Source of the DNA: Lentisphaerae bacterium GWF2_49_21
Lineage (GTDB): Bacteria; Verrucomicrobiota; Lentisphaeria; Victivallales; GWF2-50-93
Assembly: GCA_001804805.1 (NCBI GenBank)
Contig: MHBH01000046.1
Span: forward strand, 1-64,000
Length of the DNA: 64,000 bases
Reading direction: 5' to 3'
This document shows positions 7,939 to 18,200 of this stretch, piece by piece; the first letter of the stretch is position 1; each line of letters opens with the position of its first letter. The notes beneath the pieces are model-generated. The model ran no database searches. It was not told where the DNA came from and worked only from the letters and a program-made list of their open reading frames with translations. Both the position numbers and the translations under genes were made by a program.

Positions 7939-8411
7939 AGAAAGCACTGATTCTGGCACCGCCCGGAATGAGCGCTGCAGGCCGGATTTTCGGATGTTTC
8001 CCTCTTTAGCGGGATTCCGGCTCAAGCTGAAATCCTGTTTAAGAGGGAAACAAGAATTGATGCAACTTTATAAAAATTTTAGGATGGAATGATGCTTCGG
8101 AATCAACGGCAAAGGAATCGGGATAGTATATGCCAGGATTGGCCTGTGTTTCTTCATAAATCCTGAAATAGAGACGATGTTACTTGAGAGGATAAGAGCG
8201 GCCTGCGAAATTCGCGATTCAGAGGACAAATAGTACAATCTCCGCCTCCTTAGGACATAAAATGTCCTATTCCGTAGCATAAAATATGATTGGAAAAGAA
8301 ATATGATCGGAACTACAAATTGCATAATCCTTGAGTTATCTGCATGGGCAGATATTTTAGGAGATTGGAAACTGAACAATGAACATCAAAGTAATCGTAT
8401 AAGTATAAGAC
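7939..8411. other. Intergenic region of 473 bases with two strong inverted repeats, no supported gene
   Basis: Contains the long stem-loop at 7995-8052 and a second perfect inverted repeat at 8251-8269 (TAGGACAT, AAA, ATGTCCTA). The second repeat lies about 140 bases upstream of the CoiA-like gene, too far to overlap a normal promoter core but possible as an operator or a terminator without a U-tract. A minus-strand frame at 8068-8379 exists but has no ribosome-binding site and an unconvincing composition, so it is not annotated. Confidence 0.5.
7995..8052. other. Long stem-loop (12-bp perfect outer stem) after the ClpB-like gene
   Basis: TGTTTCCCTCTT at 7995-8006 pairs perfectly with AAGAGGGAAACA at 8041-8052. 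Within the 34-base interior, GGATT pairs with AATCC and GCT with AGC, so a multi-step hairpin can form. It starts 57 bases after the ClpB-like stop. It is longer than a standard terminator stem and lacks a clean T-run on either side. It could be a transcription terminator, a structured RNA or a protein-binding site. Confidence 0.5.
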
Positions 8412-9401
8412 ATGTTCAAATCTTTGAATATTCAGACCGGACAGGATGTGGTTAGCATTGATCCGGCATGGTCGCATGCCAAGGCCATTGAAATTCTACG
8501 CAGTCTCGGCAGACAAAATTATCTATCGTGTCCGGGGTGCAGGAACCATGTCCTGCTCCGCGCGGGTGAAGAGAGGCGCAGGCACTTTGCCCACAAGCAT
8601 CTCTCCGATGACTGCGTCTATGAGGACGAATCCTCTGACCTGAGGAATGCCAGGGCTGTCCTCTACGAATGGCTGGTATCAAAATACGGCGACGCTGTTA
8701 CAATCGAAAAGAAGCTCGATGATGATATGCACCGACCAGTTGATTGCTGGGTTGAAAAAGGTTCCAAGATATTCGCCTACTGGATATTTACTTCAGGAAT
8801 GAAGCCCGAAGAAAGGGATTGGCTCAAGTATGTGTCCTTTGCCCAGGAAAAAAACGTTAACTGGGTATTCACCAGCGGAATGATGAAAATAGATACCGAG
8901 AACCCAAGACACCTCTCCCTGACTACAACTGAGCGCGATTTCATGAAGCCCTCGGTATATGACGAATTGGACGGGGAATCCTATGATGCTGATGTCAGGC
9001 AATCCTTACACTATCTTAATGCTGACAGCAGAATATTGACGACTTATCGGAATTTGTTGCCTTTTCACAAGCCCCAGGTGTATGCCGGAGACAAGCGCAC
9101 AAGCTCTTTGTCGGAACTGATGATATCTCCAGCAAACGGAGAGTTTGTTCATCCCGGTGAGCACGAGCAACTGATGAGACGCAGGGAGGAGTTAGCTGCG
9201 GTTGAGGCTAGACAAAAGGAAATGGGAGCCGGAAGTCGAGAGCAACCCTCATATGCCCATAATAAACCTATCAAACCGAAACCAATAGTAAATCTCAAGG
9301 AGGGAACCTGTATTCACTGCGGAAAGAGGACTACAGACCATTGGTATTACGACGGAGCAACAGGGGAATGCGAATGCAATGATTGTAAGGATTTGGAGTG
9401 A
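8412..9401 (+). CDS. CoiA-like protein with N- and C-terminal zinc-finger motifs
   Basis: 329 residues. The N-terminal 70 residues contain a CPGC pair followed by the HFAHKH motif, typical of the CoiA N-terminal zinc ribbon. Residues about 90-160 carry a predicted alpha/beta domain with PVDCWVEKGSKIFAYWI, resembling the divergent nuclease fold of CoiA, though the catalytic residues are not certain. The C-terminus has a CIHC...CECNDC zinc-binding pattern. CoiA is known from competence regulons, and CoiA-like proteins are also carried by conjugative elements. A role in handling incoming or transferred DNA is inferred. It stands alone on the plus strand. Confidence 0.6.
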   Translation: MFKSLNIQTGQDVVSIDPAWSHAKAIEILRSLGRQNYLSCPGCRNHVLLRAGEERRRHFAHKHLSDDCVYEDESSDLRNARAVLYEWLVSKYGDAVTIEKKLDDDMHRPVDCWVEKGSKIFAYWIFTSGMKPEERDWLKYVSFAQEKNVNWVFTSGMMKIDTENPRHLSLTTTERDFMKPSVYDELDGESYDADVRQSLHYLNADSRILTTYRNLLPFHKPQVYAGDKRTSSLSELMISPANGEFVHPGEHEQLMRRREELAAVEARQKEMGAGSREQPSYAHNKPIKPKPIVNLKEGTCIHCGKRTTDHWYYDGATGECECNDCKDLE

Positions 9402-9535
9402 ATTTGAATTTTGACTAGCAATTAAATGAAGAAAGGACCTCAATCACGAACCATGTTAAATTGCATCCCGGCTGATGTGGTATATTTTGTTTAGTGCTTT
9501 ATTAATTTAGCTCAACAAAACATGGGTTATAATAA

Positions 9536-10135
9536 ATGAGAGTGTATACCGTTAGAAGGAATTGTCCAAATACGGACGAGGAATTTCAGGCCTATGTAGA
9601 CTTATTGCAGGATATTGGGATTGATATCACTCGTGTCCCCAGAACACCTGAACCTGGAACTACCAATCGCTGGCTTTATGTATGGAAAAACAGGCAACTG
9701 GCAGAGAAATTCGCAATTGAATTAGGGAAACGTTTAAGAAGCTCCTCTTGGGCCGTTCATGAATTTGAGATTCAGGGAGATTCTTTCCCGGATGAAACTA
9801 TAGGGCCGTTAGCCCCCTTGACAATTATATCGAGCTCTACCGACGATGACACTTCTTTTAGATTAGATCCCAAAAGTATAGAAAGAATTAGCACGCACTA
9901 TCCTAATGCAAAATTGGGCGGGTTCAAGATTATGGAGAACCTGCATGTTTCTGCTGAGGTTCTCCAGGATTTCGAATCATGTCACGGCCCAATCTGGAAT
10001 CAAGTCGTTATTTTCCTGACGGGGCTTTCCCGTGAAGAGATAAAGCGACTTGGAGGTGTCCGCATAATAGACGATGCTGGAAGAGTACTTTATAAAAGCC
10101 TGCAGCCCGATAGTTCATTGCCAGCCGAGGAATAA
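9536..10135 (+). CDS. Unrecognised protein paired with the RES-domain gene (candidate antitoxin or partner)
   Basis: 199 residues, no signal peptide, no transmembrane segment, mixed alpha/beta composition. I do not recognise the family. Residues 1-80 (MRVYTVRRNCPNTDEEFQAY onward) look like one folded unit, followed by a PLAPLTIISSSTDDD linker and a second region ending in GLSREEIKRLGGVRIIDDAG. The stop lies 3 bases before the RES-gene ATG, and a GAGGAA sequence at its 3' end serves as ribosome-binding site for that gene, so the two form an operon. RES toxins usually have an upstream Xre-type antitoxin with a helix-turn-helix. No helix-turn-helix is obvious here, so this could be a different kind of partner. 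Confidence 0.55.
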   Translation: MRVYTVRRNCPNTDEEFQAYVDLLQDIGIDITRVPRTPEPGTTNRWLYVWKNRQLAEKFAIELGKRLRSSSWAVHEFEIQGDSFPDETIGPLAPLTIISSSTDDDTSFRLDPKSIERISTHYPNAKLGGFKIMENLHVSAEVLQDFESCHGPIWNQVVIFLTGLSREEIKRLGGVRIIDDAGRVLYKSLQPDSSLPAEE

Positions 10136-10138
10136 ACT

Positions 10139-10939
10139 ATGTACTATCGATTGAAATCCAGGACAAGGCTATATCGAATCACAGAAACTGGAGTTACTTG
10201 GCCAACGCCTGTTCTTGGACTTGGGGCGTTTTTTACCAAGGGCGGAAGATACAATAATCCCTTTCAAGCAACGGTCTACTGTGCTGAGGATCCTCTTGCC
10301 GTCATTGCGGAAGCAGCATTTTATTCTGCGCTAAACTGGCAAGCTAAAATATCAAAGCACACTTATAATCCGGTCACCTATCCATTGGTGTCGAATTACA
10401 AGTTATGGTGTTTTTCTATTACCCCGCTTCCAGTAATAATAGATCTTGAGCATTCTCGGACGCGCTCTCTCTTTCAATATTCACAGCAGATGCTCTTGAA
10501 TCCCAGTCTCAATCCAGCTGACACGCTTCATAAACGAGGTGAACCGCTCGAACGAGACTATTGGGGAACGCAGCATATTGCTGATGATATCAGGAAATAT
10601 ATGCCGCCAGGGCGCCGCATTGAAGGTATTAAAGCTCCAGCAATTCGCTTGAAAAGACAGCCGAATTACCGTGCACACCAACTTGCCTTGTTTGTGTTTC
10701 CTACTGATCCGTATGATTCTAGATCAACGCGTATAATGGAATGTGAATTGAAAATAAGATTCCTACAATCAAAGCCTCGACAACTAGTAACAAGCTCCAC
10801 GGCCGATATCGATTGGCACAAACCTCAATTCAGTATATGTGGTACTGGAGCAAGTACTATTCCCGCCTATCCTGGTAACCCGAGGTCGAGTGACAAACTC
10901 CCCAATAGGTGGTATAACATCAGCATCCAGTTTGCTTGA
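10139..10939 (+). CDS. RES-domain protein (putative NAD+-degrading toxin family)
   Basis: 266 residues. The N-terminal part carries the RES hallmarks in order: RLYRITE (first conserved Arg, about residue 10), GGRYNNPFQATVYCAEDPL (about 37-56) and AVIAEAAFY (conserved Glu, about 60). RES proteins have an ADP-ribosyltransferase-like fold and, in characterised Xre-RES systems, degrade NAD+. This protein is longer than typical RES toxins (about 150-230 residues), and its C-terminal 80 residues have no clear assignment. It follows the 199-residue gene by 3 bases and converges on the STAND gene. Toxin activity is inferred. Confidence 0.65.
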   Translation: MYYRLKSRTRLYRITETGVTWPTPVLGLGAFFTKGGRYNNPFQATVYCAEDPLAVIAEAAFYSALNWQAKISKHTYNPVTYPLVSNYKLWCFSITPLPVIIDLEHSRTRSLFQYSQQMLLNPSLNPADTLHKRGEPLERDYWGTQHIADDIRKYMPPGRRIEGIKAPAIRLKRQPNYRAHQLALFVFPTDPYDSRSTRIMECELKIRFLQSKPRQLVTSSTADIDWHKPQFSICGTGASTIPAYPGNPRSSDKLPNRWYNISIQFA

Positions 10940-11030
10940 TTAGTAATATCGAAGAATGAAGCAACCAATACGAATATATTGTCAAGTAAAGACGAGTTAT
11001 CAAATCCACCGCCAACTAATTCGATGCTAG

Positions 11031-14000
11031 TTATGAATCTGTGAGCATTCTATATCGATCGACTAAAACTTGCGGCATTCTCACCCCTATTGCATTTGAA
11101 GCAGCTAAAAGTATCTTTCCCGCTTTGGCAAATCCTTCTGGCTTGATTGAACAGGCATCTTGAAGTGCAGGCACTGTTATTTGCGGCATTTGTAGGGCAA
11201 AAGGAGATTGACATACTCGCTTCCAACTATCCGAGAGCATCCCTGATAGTGTAGCCTCAGCATATTGCCCCCACATTCTCGAATAGCTGAACTTGTCAAG
11301 AAGAAAAACATGGGCCTGAAGCATGTCACGATTTTCAATTTCATTTCGTCTATGTGATAGGAATAGAGCTGCGAGATTTCTTTCATGAGGTCCGGATTTT
11401 GAATCCACTAGCACTGATATTAAATCAAAAGAGGAAAGATTGCCCAATGAATTGGCCTTAGATAGATACTCAGCAAGGATATCTCCCCATATCAGACTGG
11501 TAGAGGAGTTCTTCCATTCTTGGATTCGCTTGTTCAGAAGGTTCGCATCTCCATCTAGAATTAAGAGGTAAATAGCAACTAAGAACGGGCACTCAATAAA
11601 GTCCCATCGAAGAAGACCTGATATTATATCGGCGTCAGACGCCGACCACTCCGAAACCTCCCATGGCTTTTTGCCCTCGTCTTTTATCTTCATTGCCGCC
11701 AGAACCGAACGTATCTGCCCATCCAGCATTTGCGGTAGGATAATCGTATTGCCACTCCGTATAGCAGTTTCAATTTTCAATTCTCCTATGAACATAGCGA
11801 CAACCGGTAGCCTGGTGTGTTCGAGTCTAGAACCGTAGAGTTTCATTGAGATAGGCTCTGCGTGGAGCGTCTTCTCTAGATTCACGAGGAAATAAAGGGT
11901 GAAATCAAATGGGATATCGGGAAGATCCAATATCATCTTGTTTCGTTCAGGAGAACTGCATACTCCTACAATCGGTGTTTCGAGTTCATCTGGAGGTTTC
12001 CCCTTTTCAATCATGCTGTTGAGCCAGCTCAAATTATGAGCGGATATACGGTATACCCAAAACTGCCCTAAATTATCCTTGCCCCTTCCCATCGTGTCAA
12101 TCATATCTATTGAAATCCTGAGCGCTTTCAACATGTCGTCAGTTTTTCCGGCTTTCCAGAATGCATAGGCGGCCTCTGTTTGAAATGCTGCCGCAAGGAC
12201 AACGTTATCCGTCTTCATGGAACAACGGTAGCCGCGAAGAAAAAAAACTGCCGCTCCGTCCCATTGCTCGGCATTGGCAGCGGCAATGCCGGCATTGCGG
12301 AAAGAGAAGGTCGGTACATTATATACGTCAAGACAATCATCGTCACGCCCCTGCAATACGCGAGTGAAAACATCCACCGCTTCTGGATACTGTTTAGCGT
12401 GTAGGAGGACAGTGCCACGGTGCTCCTCCATAAGCCGAGAACTCGATGGGAATCGCTTTACACCGTCATCTATGATTGATAGAGCATCATTCAATCGATT
12501 AAGATGCTCATCCAATATTGTTGCAGAAGTCCTTACAGCCGCTGCACCGAGTGATGGGGAGTTCCATTCTACCGCATAGTCCATAGTTTTGCAAAGTATA
12601 GCAAGACAGCGGGGCCAGTCTGGAGTCTTGCTCCGAAATTCAGAAAGGAATACGTTGTCTACGCAAAATGAAGCGAACCCATAAGAATTATTAAAGGCTT
12701 CAAGCAGGTTCTGGCGTAATTTATCATCGAGCTTAGAAAGCTCTTCTAAGAGTTCCGAGAGATCCTCTTTTGTTTTACACCTCATTCCATTGACTCCGAA
12801 AAGTGTGCTGAGAATGTTTGCTCTTTTCCCTTCACTGCCAAACTCGGTAACTGGTATGGAATCCAAAAGCTCTTGATTTTGGGATTCAATAATTCTCTGC
12901 TGGATCAATTCCAGTTTCTTGAACAGGTATATGACATAGCTCATTTTCAACGGCACCTGCACGTAAAGCAATCCGTTGATGCAGAAAAGCATGATAGGCA
13001 GAAGAGTTGCAGGGGTGTTGTCGAGCTCGGGCAACTCGCGCTCCAAAGCACTCAGTATCTGGGGCGCTTTGTCAGGTTCAGCTATTGCACAAAGGCGGAA
13101 CTGCAGCATCCGAAGAAGAAAGCTTAAGTTCGCATCATTGTCGAACAGCGAACCGCTGTCACTCTCCACTTTATAGGAGAGAAACCAAAACATCGACTGT
13201 CCAAAAGCCTGTTGAGTCTCTTTGGAGGACTGCTTCATCAGGGATATGGCCATCATGCCCAGAACACTCTTATTCCTCCCAAGCAGGGCATGTAAAAAAG
13301 CATGAGAGCCATCTGTAATTGAGAGAGCCTTGCTATTCATAATCACATCAGCTATCTCAGCGTGGATTTTCTCGATAGTTGGGACAGACCAGACTTCGCT
13401 AGCAGAATTGCGCAGCAGTGGCGAAAGTTCGAAGCGGTCATCAGCAGTTCTCTCTATCCAGGGGCCTACGATACGGTCGAAAATATCGCCCGGATGTTTA
13501 AGTTTTGCCTTTTCCCCGAGCCTAACGATGTGTTCTCGGCGAAAGGGTGTAAGTGCAACGCTGGCTCGGTACAGTAGATCTTTTTCATCGGATTCAAGAG
13601 CGCATAGGAGTTGTCGGGCTTGTGCCTGCTGTTCCTTGACATCTTCAGGTGTTGCCAGGATTGAATCATAAGATATTTTGGGCCACCCTTGACGGGCGAG
13701 TGTGAGAAGTCGCGCATGGACAAGCTGGGGATGACCTAATGTGTGGAGGAAGACCACTTTTGCCTGTATTTGAGCTGGACGCCCCTTTTCACAGCCCATT
13801 TGTATGCATAGTCCCCTGATCTCGTCCTCGTCGAAAGCAGGTACGGTAGATTCTGAACAAGGTAGTAGCCCTAATGAATTGCATAGACGCTTCGGAACAG
13901 GTTTCCGGCTTGTCGCGATAAGCATAACCTGGCGTACCTGCAAGGTATAGACCAAAGCGGCTAGGTTTTGCTCCCATTCTGGAACATTCCCGGGATCGAA

Positions 14001-15161
14001 AGGAAGATCGTCTAGAATCACATGAGTGGACAAGGGCAGAGAATCAATTAATCGCGCTGCCTGGTTTAGGGCCCAGATGTAACGTTTGTCATGGTAAGAA
14101 CTGAAACTGAACCATGCCCAATCGCCCCCGAATGATAGTGCAGTTAATTTAGCAAGCGTGCTTTTGCCCATGCCAGTAGAGGAATTAATAAACAGCTTGC
14201 GTCCCTGGCGAAGTCCTACCTTGAATTTTTCCACAAGCGCATGTCGTAGTGCGAGATTTGGAGGTAGAGGTGGCGGAGATCCCATGGATACAATGGGCGT
14301 CTCATCCCGGAAAGTCACGGCGAAATCTTTAAATGTGCCGGCTATAGTTCCCAATCCGATATCCTGTAGTTGTTCTATCGGCTTGATGAAGTGGTTAGGT
14401 ACGCGCGTGCTTGTAGTTTCTTGAAAGATCAGTTCGAATTTGTTGTAATCCAATTGTCGATTCTCATAACTGCTACACGATGCCAACTTAAGAACCTCCT
14501 GCAATAAACGGCCTGACACCTTGGTACAGTCGTCCGGAAAAACTCCGAACTTAGTACCATAGTTAATAATTTTGCGGTTGACAGCATCGATCACAGCTTC
14601 CATAGGCGGAGCTTCGGTCAACCACTTCATGCGGAAAATAAGGGTTTCAAAGATAACTGACGGCTTTTCGGTTTTTAGGAATTCGATTAGATCCGATGGC
14701 AACTTTCGCGATAACGTCGGGTCGCTGCTCATAAAGGACGTAAGTATTTCAACAGCTTCGGGTTCTCCACTGCATTCCTGCCATAGGGCCATCCCGCCTT
14801 TGTCCTTTCCAAAAGGCTCTTTCTCCTCGACACCAATATGCGAGCAGGTTAGGAAGTGAAACTCTATAATCTTATCCGTATGCTTCTTCCGCAGCTGCCA
14901 AAAGTGAGAGATTGCATCTATAACGCCCTGACTTCGAAGAGTAATGTTAGCGGAAGTGTGCTTGACTTGAACCGGGATCCCCGTACCGGAATCAACTATG
15001 TCGAAATCTTCCGCACCTTCAACATATAGAACCTGTCCTTCCTTCAGATCAAGCCATGCGTGAAGCGTATGCCAGACTTGATATACATAGCCTTTCCAGG
15101 CATTCGTCGCCTGGCGCTCGGGATCTCCGTCTATCTTCCAATCTGGATTATTACTAGTCAT
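11031..15161 (-). CDS. STAND-type NTPase with Cap4-like (DUF4297) nuclease N-terminus, Avs-like
   Basis: 1376 residues. The N-terminal 100 residues (GYVYQVWHTLHAWL, then EDFDIV and QVKHTS at about 52-67) match the PD-(D/E)xK pattern of the Cap4/DUF4297 dsDNA endonuclease domain. Walker A STGMGKSTLAK lies near 329, Walker B HVILDDLPFD near 380 and a sensor-like VMLIATSRKPVPKR near 415, as in STAND NTPases. A winged-helix-like part follows, then about 700 helical residues resembling TPR-type repeats. Antiviral STAND (Avs) proteins share this nuclease-NTPase-sensor layout: the sensor binds a phage protein and the nuclease cuts DNA. The target here cannot be told. It lies 121 bases after hsdR on the same strand, and no strong Shine-Dalgarno is seen. 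Avs membership is inferred from architecture. Confidence 0.65.
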   Translation of the reverse strand: MTSNNPDWKIDGDPERQATNAWKGYVYQVWHTLHAWLDLKEGQVLYVEGAEDFDIVDSGTGIPVQVKHTSANITLRSQGVIDAISHFWQLRKKHTDKIIEFHFLTCSHIGVEEKEPFGKDKGGMALWQECSGEPEAVEILTSFMSSDPTLSRKLPSDLIEFLKTEKPSVIFETLIFRMKWLTEAPPMEAVIDAVNRKIINYGTKFGVFPDDCTKVSGRLLQEVLKLASCSSYENRQLDYNKFELIFQETTSTRVPNHFIKPIEQLQDIGLGTIAGTFKDFAVTFRDETPIVSMGSPPPLPPNLALRHALVEKFKVGLRQGRKLFINSSTGMGKSTLAKLTALSFGGDWAWFSFSSYHDKRYIWALNQAARLIDSLPLSTHVILDDLPFDPGNVPEWEQNLAALVYTLQVRQVMLIATSRKPVPKRLCNSLGLLPCSESTVPAFDEDEIRGLCIQMGCEKGRPAQIQAKVVFLHTLGHPQLVHARLLTLARQGWPKISYDSILATPEDVKEQQAQARQLLCALESDEKDLLYRASVALTPFRREHIVRLGEKAKLKHPGDIFDRIVGPWIERTADDRFELSPLLRNSASEVWSVPTIEKIHAEIADVIMNSKALSITDGSHAFLHALLGRNKSVLGMMAISLMKQSSKETQQAFGQSMFWFLSYKVESDSGSLFDNDANLSFLLRMLQFRLCAIAEPDKAPQILSALERELPELDNTPATLLPIMLFCINGLLYVQVPLKMSYVIYLFKKLELIQQRIIESQNQELLDSIPVTEFGSEGKRANILSTLFGVNGMRCKTKEDLSELLEELSKLDDKLRQNLLEAFNNSYGFASFCVDNVFLSEFRSKTPDWPRCLAILCKTMDYAVEWNSPSLGAAAVRTSATILDEHLNRLNDALSIIDDGVKRFPSSSRLMEEHRGTVLLHAKQYPEAVDVFTRVLQGRDDDCLDVYNVPTFSFRNAGIAAANAEQWDGAAVFFLRGYRCSMKTDNVVLAAAFQTEAAYAFWKAGKTDDMLKALRISIDMIDTMGRGKDNLGQFWVYRISAHNLSWLNSMIEKGKPPDELETPIVGVCSSPERNKMILDLPDIPFDFTLYFLVNLEKTLHAEPISMKLYGSRLEHTRLPVVAMFIGELKIETAIRSGNTIILPQMLDGQIRSVLAAMKIKDEGKKPWEVSEWSASDADIISGLLRWDFIECPFLVAIYLLILDGDANLLNKRIQEWKNSSTSLIWGDILAEYLSKANSLGNLSSFDLISVLVDSKSGPHERNLAALFLSHRRNEIENRDMLQAHVFLLDKFSYSRMWGQYAEATLSGMLSDSWKRVCQSPFALQMPQITVPALQDACSIKPEGFAKAGKILLAASNAIGVRMPQVLVDRYRMLTDS

Positions 15162-15282
15162 AGTTCAAATATGCCACTCCGCCATAGCCCTTGGGCAGTC
15201 ACATTACAATTTAATCTCTTCCTTCTGATGAACCGTGCGCTTCTTCCGGGCTAACACCTTCTTTTTCGAAACAACCATGGGA

Positions 15283-18200
15283 CTATAATATTCTTGGCTG
15301 ATTAGAGGCGGCTCCTTCATTCGTAATCGAAACGACCATGTCGGTGACGAAGCGTTTGAAGGATTCGTTCTGGACGAACTGCTTGTAGAACTCGGTGTCA
15401 TCCTTCAGCAGAGGGCTGATCACACGCATGAGCGCTGCATCGAGCTCTATGCGGGCGGCATTGGGAGTGTTCTTCAGGGCGTTCTGGTAGGGCTTGTCAG
15501 CTGCGACCTTTGGCGCTATATCGTCCTTTATTCGGCGGATGACACGGTCAGCGTCAGTAAACAGCGTGCCGAACTGATCATTGAAGGTTTTTATGATGTT
15601 GCTCAGACGATCAAGTTCAGGTTCATTCTTTCTGCCTCCTCCACTTACCGGCACCGGATCAATTTCCGCGTCCTGATCCGGCATCAGGACCTTCATGGCC
15701 GCCTGCTTCTCTACGCGGTAACTGTCCATGTCGATAACTTCTATGATGCCCTTTGCCAGATCCTCCTCGACGGGTGCAGGGAGTTTCGGCACTAACAAGT
15801 TCAGCATTATCGACAGCTTTTCCCATCCAGGATTCGTGTATGGGAGTATCGATGCGAGAAAATCGTATGTCCGGACAAAGGATTTTGCCTTACCCTTGAA
15901 ATCAACCTGCTCGTTCTCATCAAGCTGTGAAAGGTAGGACGCGACGCAAGTGTCAAGTATTTTGTCTAACTGGTCGCGTTCGGCGTCACCAAGGTAAAGG
16001 GCAACCAGTTCATCGATCTGAGCTGCCGAATAAACCTGATGATTGTCAAGGGCATTTTTCAGATCGTGCAACTTGTCCGGATCCGTTTCCTCGCTGAGGA
16101 CAGTTGTACGATAATAGTCTGAGAAAGCCGCCTTTATGGTTTCCGAGTTATTCATGAAATCGAGGACAAACACGTCATGTTTTTTAGGATGCGCGCGGTT
16201 TAGGCGCGAAAGTGTCTGTACAGCCTTGATGCCGGCAAGCTGCTTGTCAACGTACATAGTATGCAGGAGAGGCTCGTCATAACCGGTCTGGAACTTATCT
16301 GCGCATATGAGGAAACGGTACGGATCTTCCTGTATCTTGTCGGCAATGTCGCCGCTGGAAAATCCATTTAGGGACGATTCGGAGACCTTTGCACCGCCAT
16401 ATTCATGTTCCCCGGAGAACGCAACGATTGCCTTATACGTGCTCTTGCACTCCTGGAGATATTCACGGATATTGTGGAAATACTGGATGGCGCGCTCGAT
16501 GCCGCTGCACACAACCATTGCCCGGGCCTGACCGCCGATTTTGTTCAAGGCCATCACCTGTTCGTGGAAATGGTCGATCATTATTTCGGCCTTCAGCCTA
16601 ATGGCATGGTCATGGCTTTCGACGTAACGGCGTAGCTTCTTCTTTGCTTTCTTAGTGTCGAATTCAGGATCCGCCTCGATGGTCTTAATAAGCTTATAAT
16701 AGCTGTCAACAGGCGTGTAGCTTTTAAGCACGTCGAGGATGAATCCCTCCTGTATAGCCTGTTTCATTGTATAGCTGTGGAAAGGCTTATGCTTAATCTT
16801 GCCAGCTTCTGCAGGACATGGCTCTCCGAACATCTCAAGTGTCTTGTTTTTCGGAGTCGCGGTGAAGGCAAAATAGCTGGCGTTCTTCAACATCTTACGG
16901 GCCAGCATCCTCTTTTCGAGAGCGTCGTTGATTGTGTCTTCCGGATCGGCAAGCGCCTCGCTCAATGCGGCGGACGTCCTGCCCCCCTGGCTGGAATGTG
17001 CCTCGTCAATGATTATGGCAAAACTGCGCCCCCGATGATCATCGCCGATTTCATCAAGTATGAACGGGAACTTCTGCACCGTTGATATGATTATCTTCTT
17101 TCCGCCTTCTATGAACTTCCGCAGATCGCCGGAGTGTTCCGCATGCCCTACTGTGGCGCTGACTTGGGCAAATTGCTTGATTGTAGTCTGTATCTGGTGA
17201 TCAAGGATTCGACGGTCTGTTATTACTATTATCGAATCGAATATTTCCTTGTCCTTTCTGTAAAGGCCGATAAGCTGATGGGCCAGCCAGGCAATTGAAT
17301 TGGATTTGCCGCTTCCTGCGGAATGCTGTATCAGATAGCGCTTTCCTGCTCCGTTTTTTGCGACATCCGCAAGGATCTTGTGGACAACGTCAAGCTGATG
17401 GTAGCGCGGAAAGACCTGCTTCAGTTTTTTCTTGCCGGCCTTGTTCTTCTCCTCAACAACCTGGGCATAGTTCTCAATGATGTCGGTAATTCCATGCGGG
17501 GACAATATTATCTTCCAGAGATAATCTGTTTTCAGCCCGTCCGGATTCGGGGGATTGCCAGCGCCATCGTTCCATCCAAGGTTAAGGGGCAGGAACCAGG
17601 AGCCTTTTCCGGTAAGATGCGTACACATCCGCACTTCCTGGTCATCCACGGCCAGATGGACGATACAGCGCCCGAACCCGAATAGTTTCTCCCGTGGATC
17701 CCTGTCTCGCCGATATTGCTCAATGGCATCCTCGACAGTCTGCTTGGTAAGGTTGTTCTTTAGTTCGAAGGTGGCTATTGGCAGGCCGTTGATGAAAAGA
17801 CACAAGTCGAGGGCTCTTTTCGTCTGATCGGGACTGTAGCGGAGCTGGCGCGTGACACTGAACCTGTTCTTTGCGAAGTTCGCAACAGCCTTTACGTTTC
17901 CTGGAGAAGGCGTGCCGTAGAAAAGGTCGAAGGATAAATTCCCGTGCTTGACACCATGGCGGAGAAGGTCGATGGCTCCGCGTTTGCCAACTTCGCTGTT
18001 GATACGGTCGAGGAACTTGAGCTTGGAGATGTCCTTGTCGCTTCTATAATCCGTTATACCGAGCTTTTTAAGCTCTTCGGGCTGTGTTGACTGCAGGAAG
18101 TTGAAGAGCTGGACTGTATCGAGCGCATATGCCTTGGAATAGTTTGAGGAGTCGCCGGCGAACCAGCCGCTGCCTCCATAAGGGGTGGGTGCTTCCGACA

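Noticed and set aside
7995-8052. Reading the long hairpin as an integron attC site
   Set aside because: The stem ends do not fit the GTTRRRY / RYYYAAC core pattern and there is no integrase or cassette array.
8068-8379. Minus-strand 103-codon frame between the ClpB-like and CoiA-like genes
   Set aside because: No ribosome-binding site, low-complexity hydrophobic/basic composition, and it overlaps a strong inverted repeat; not supported as a gene.
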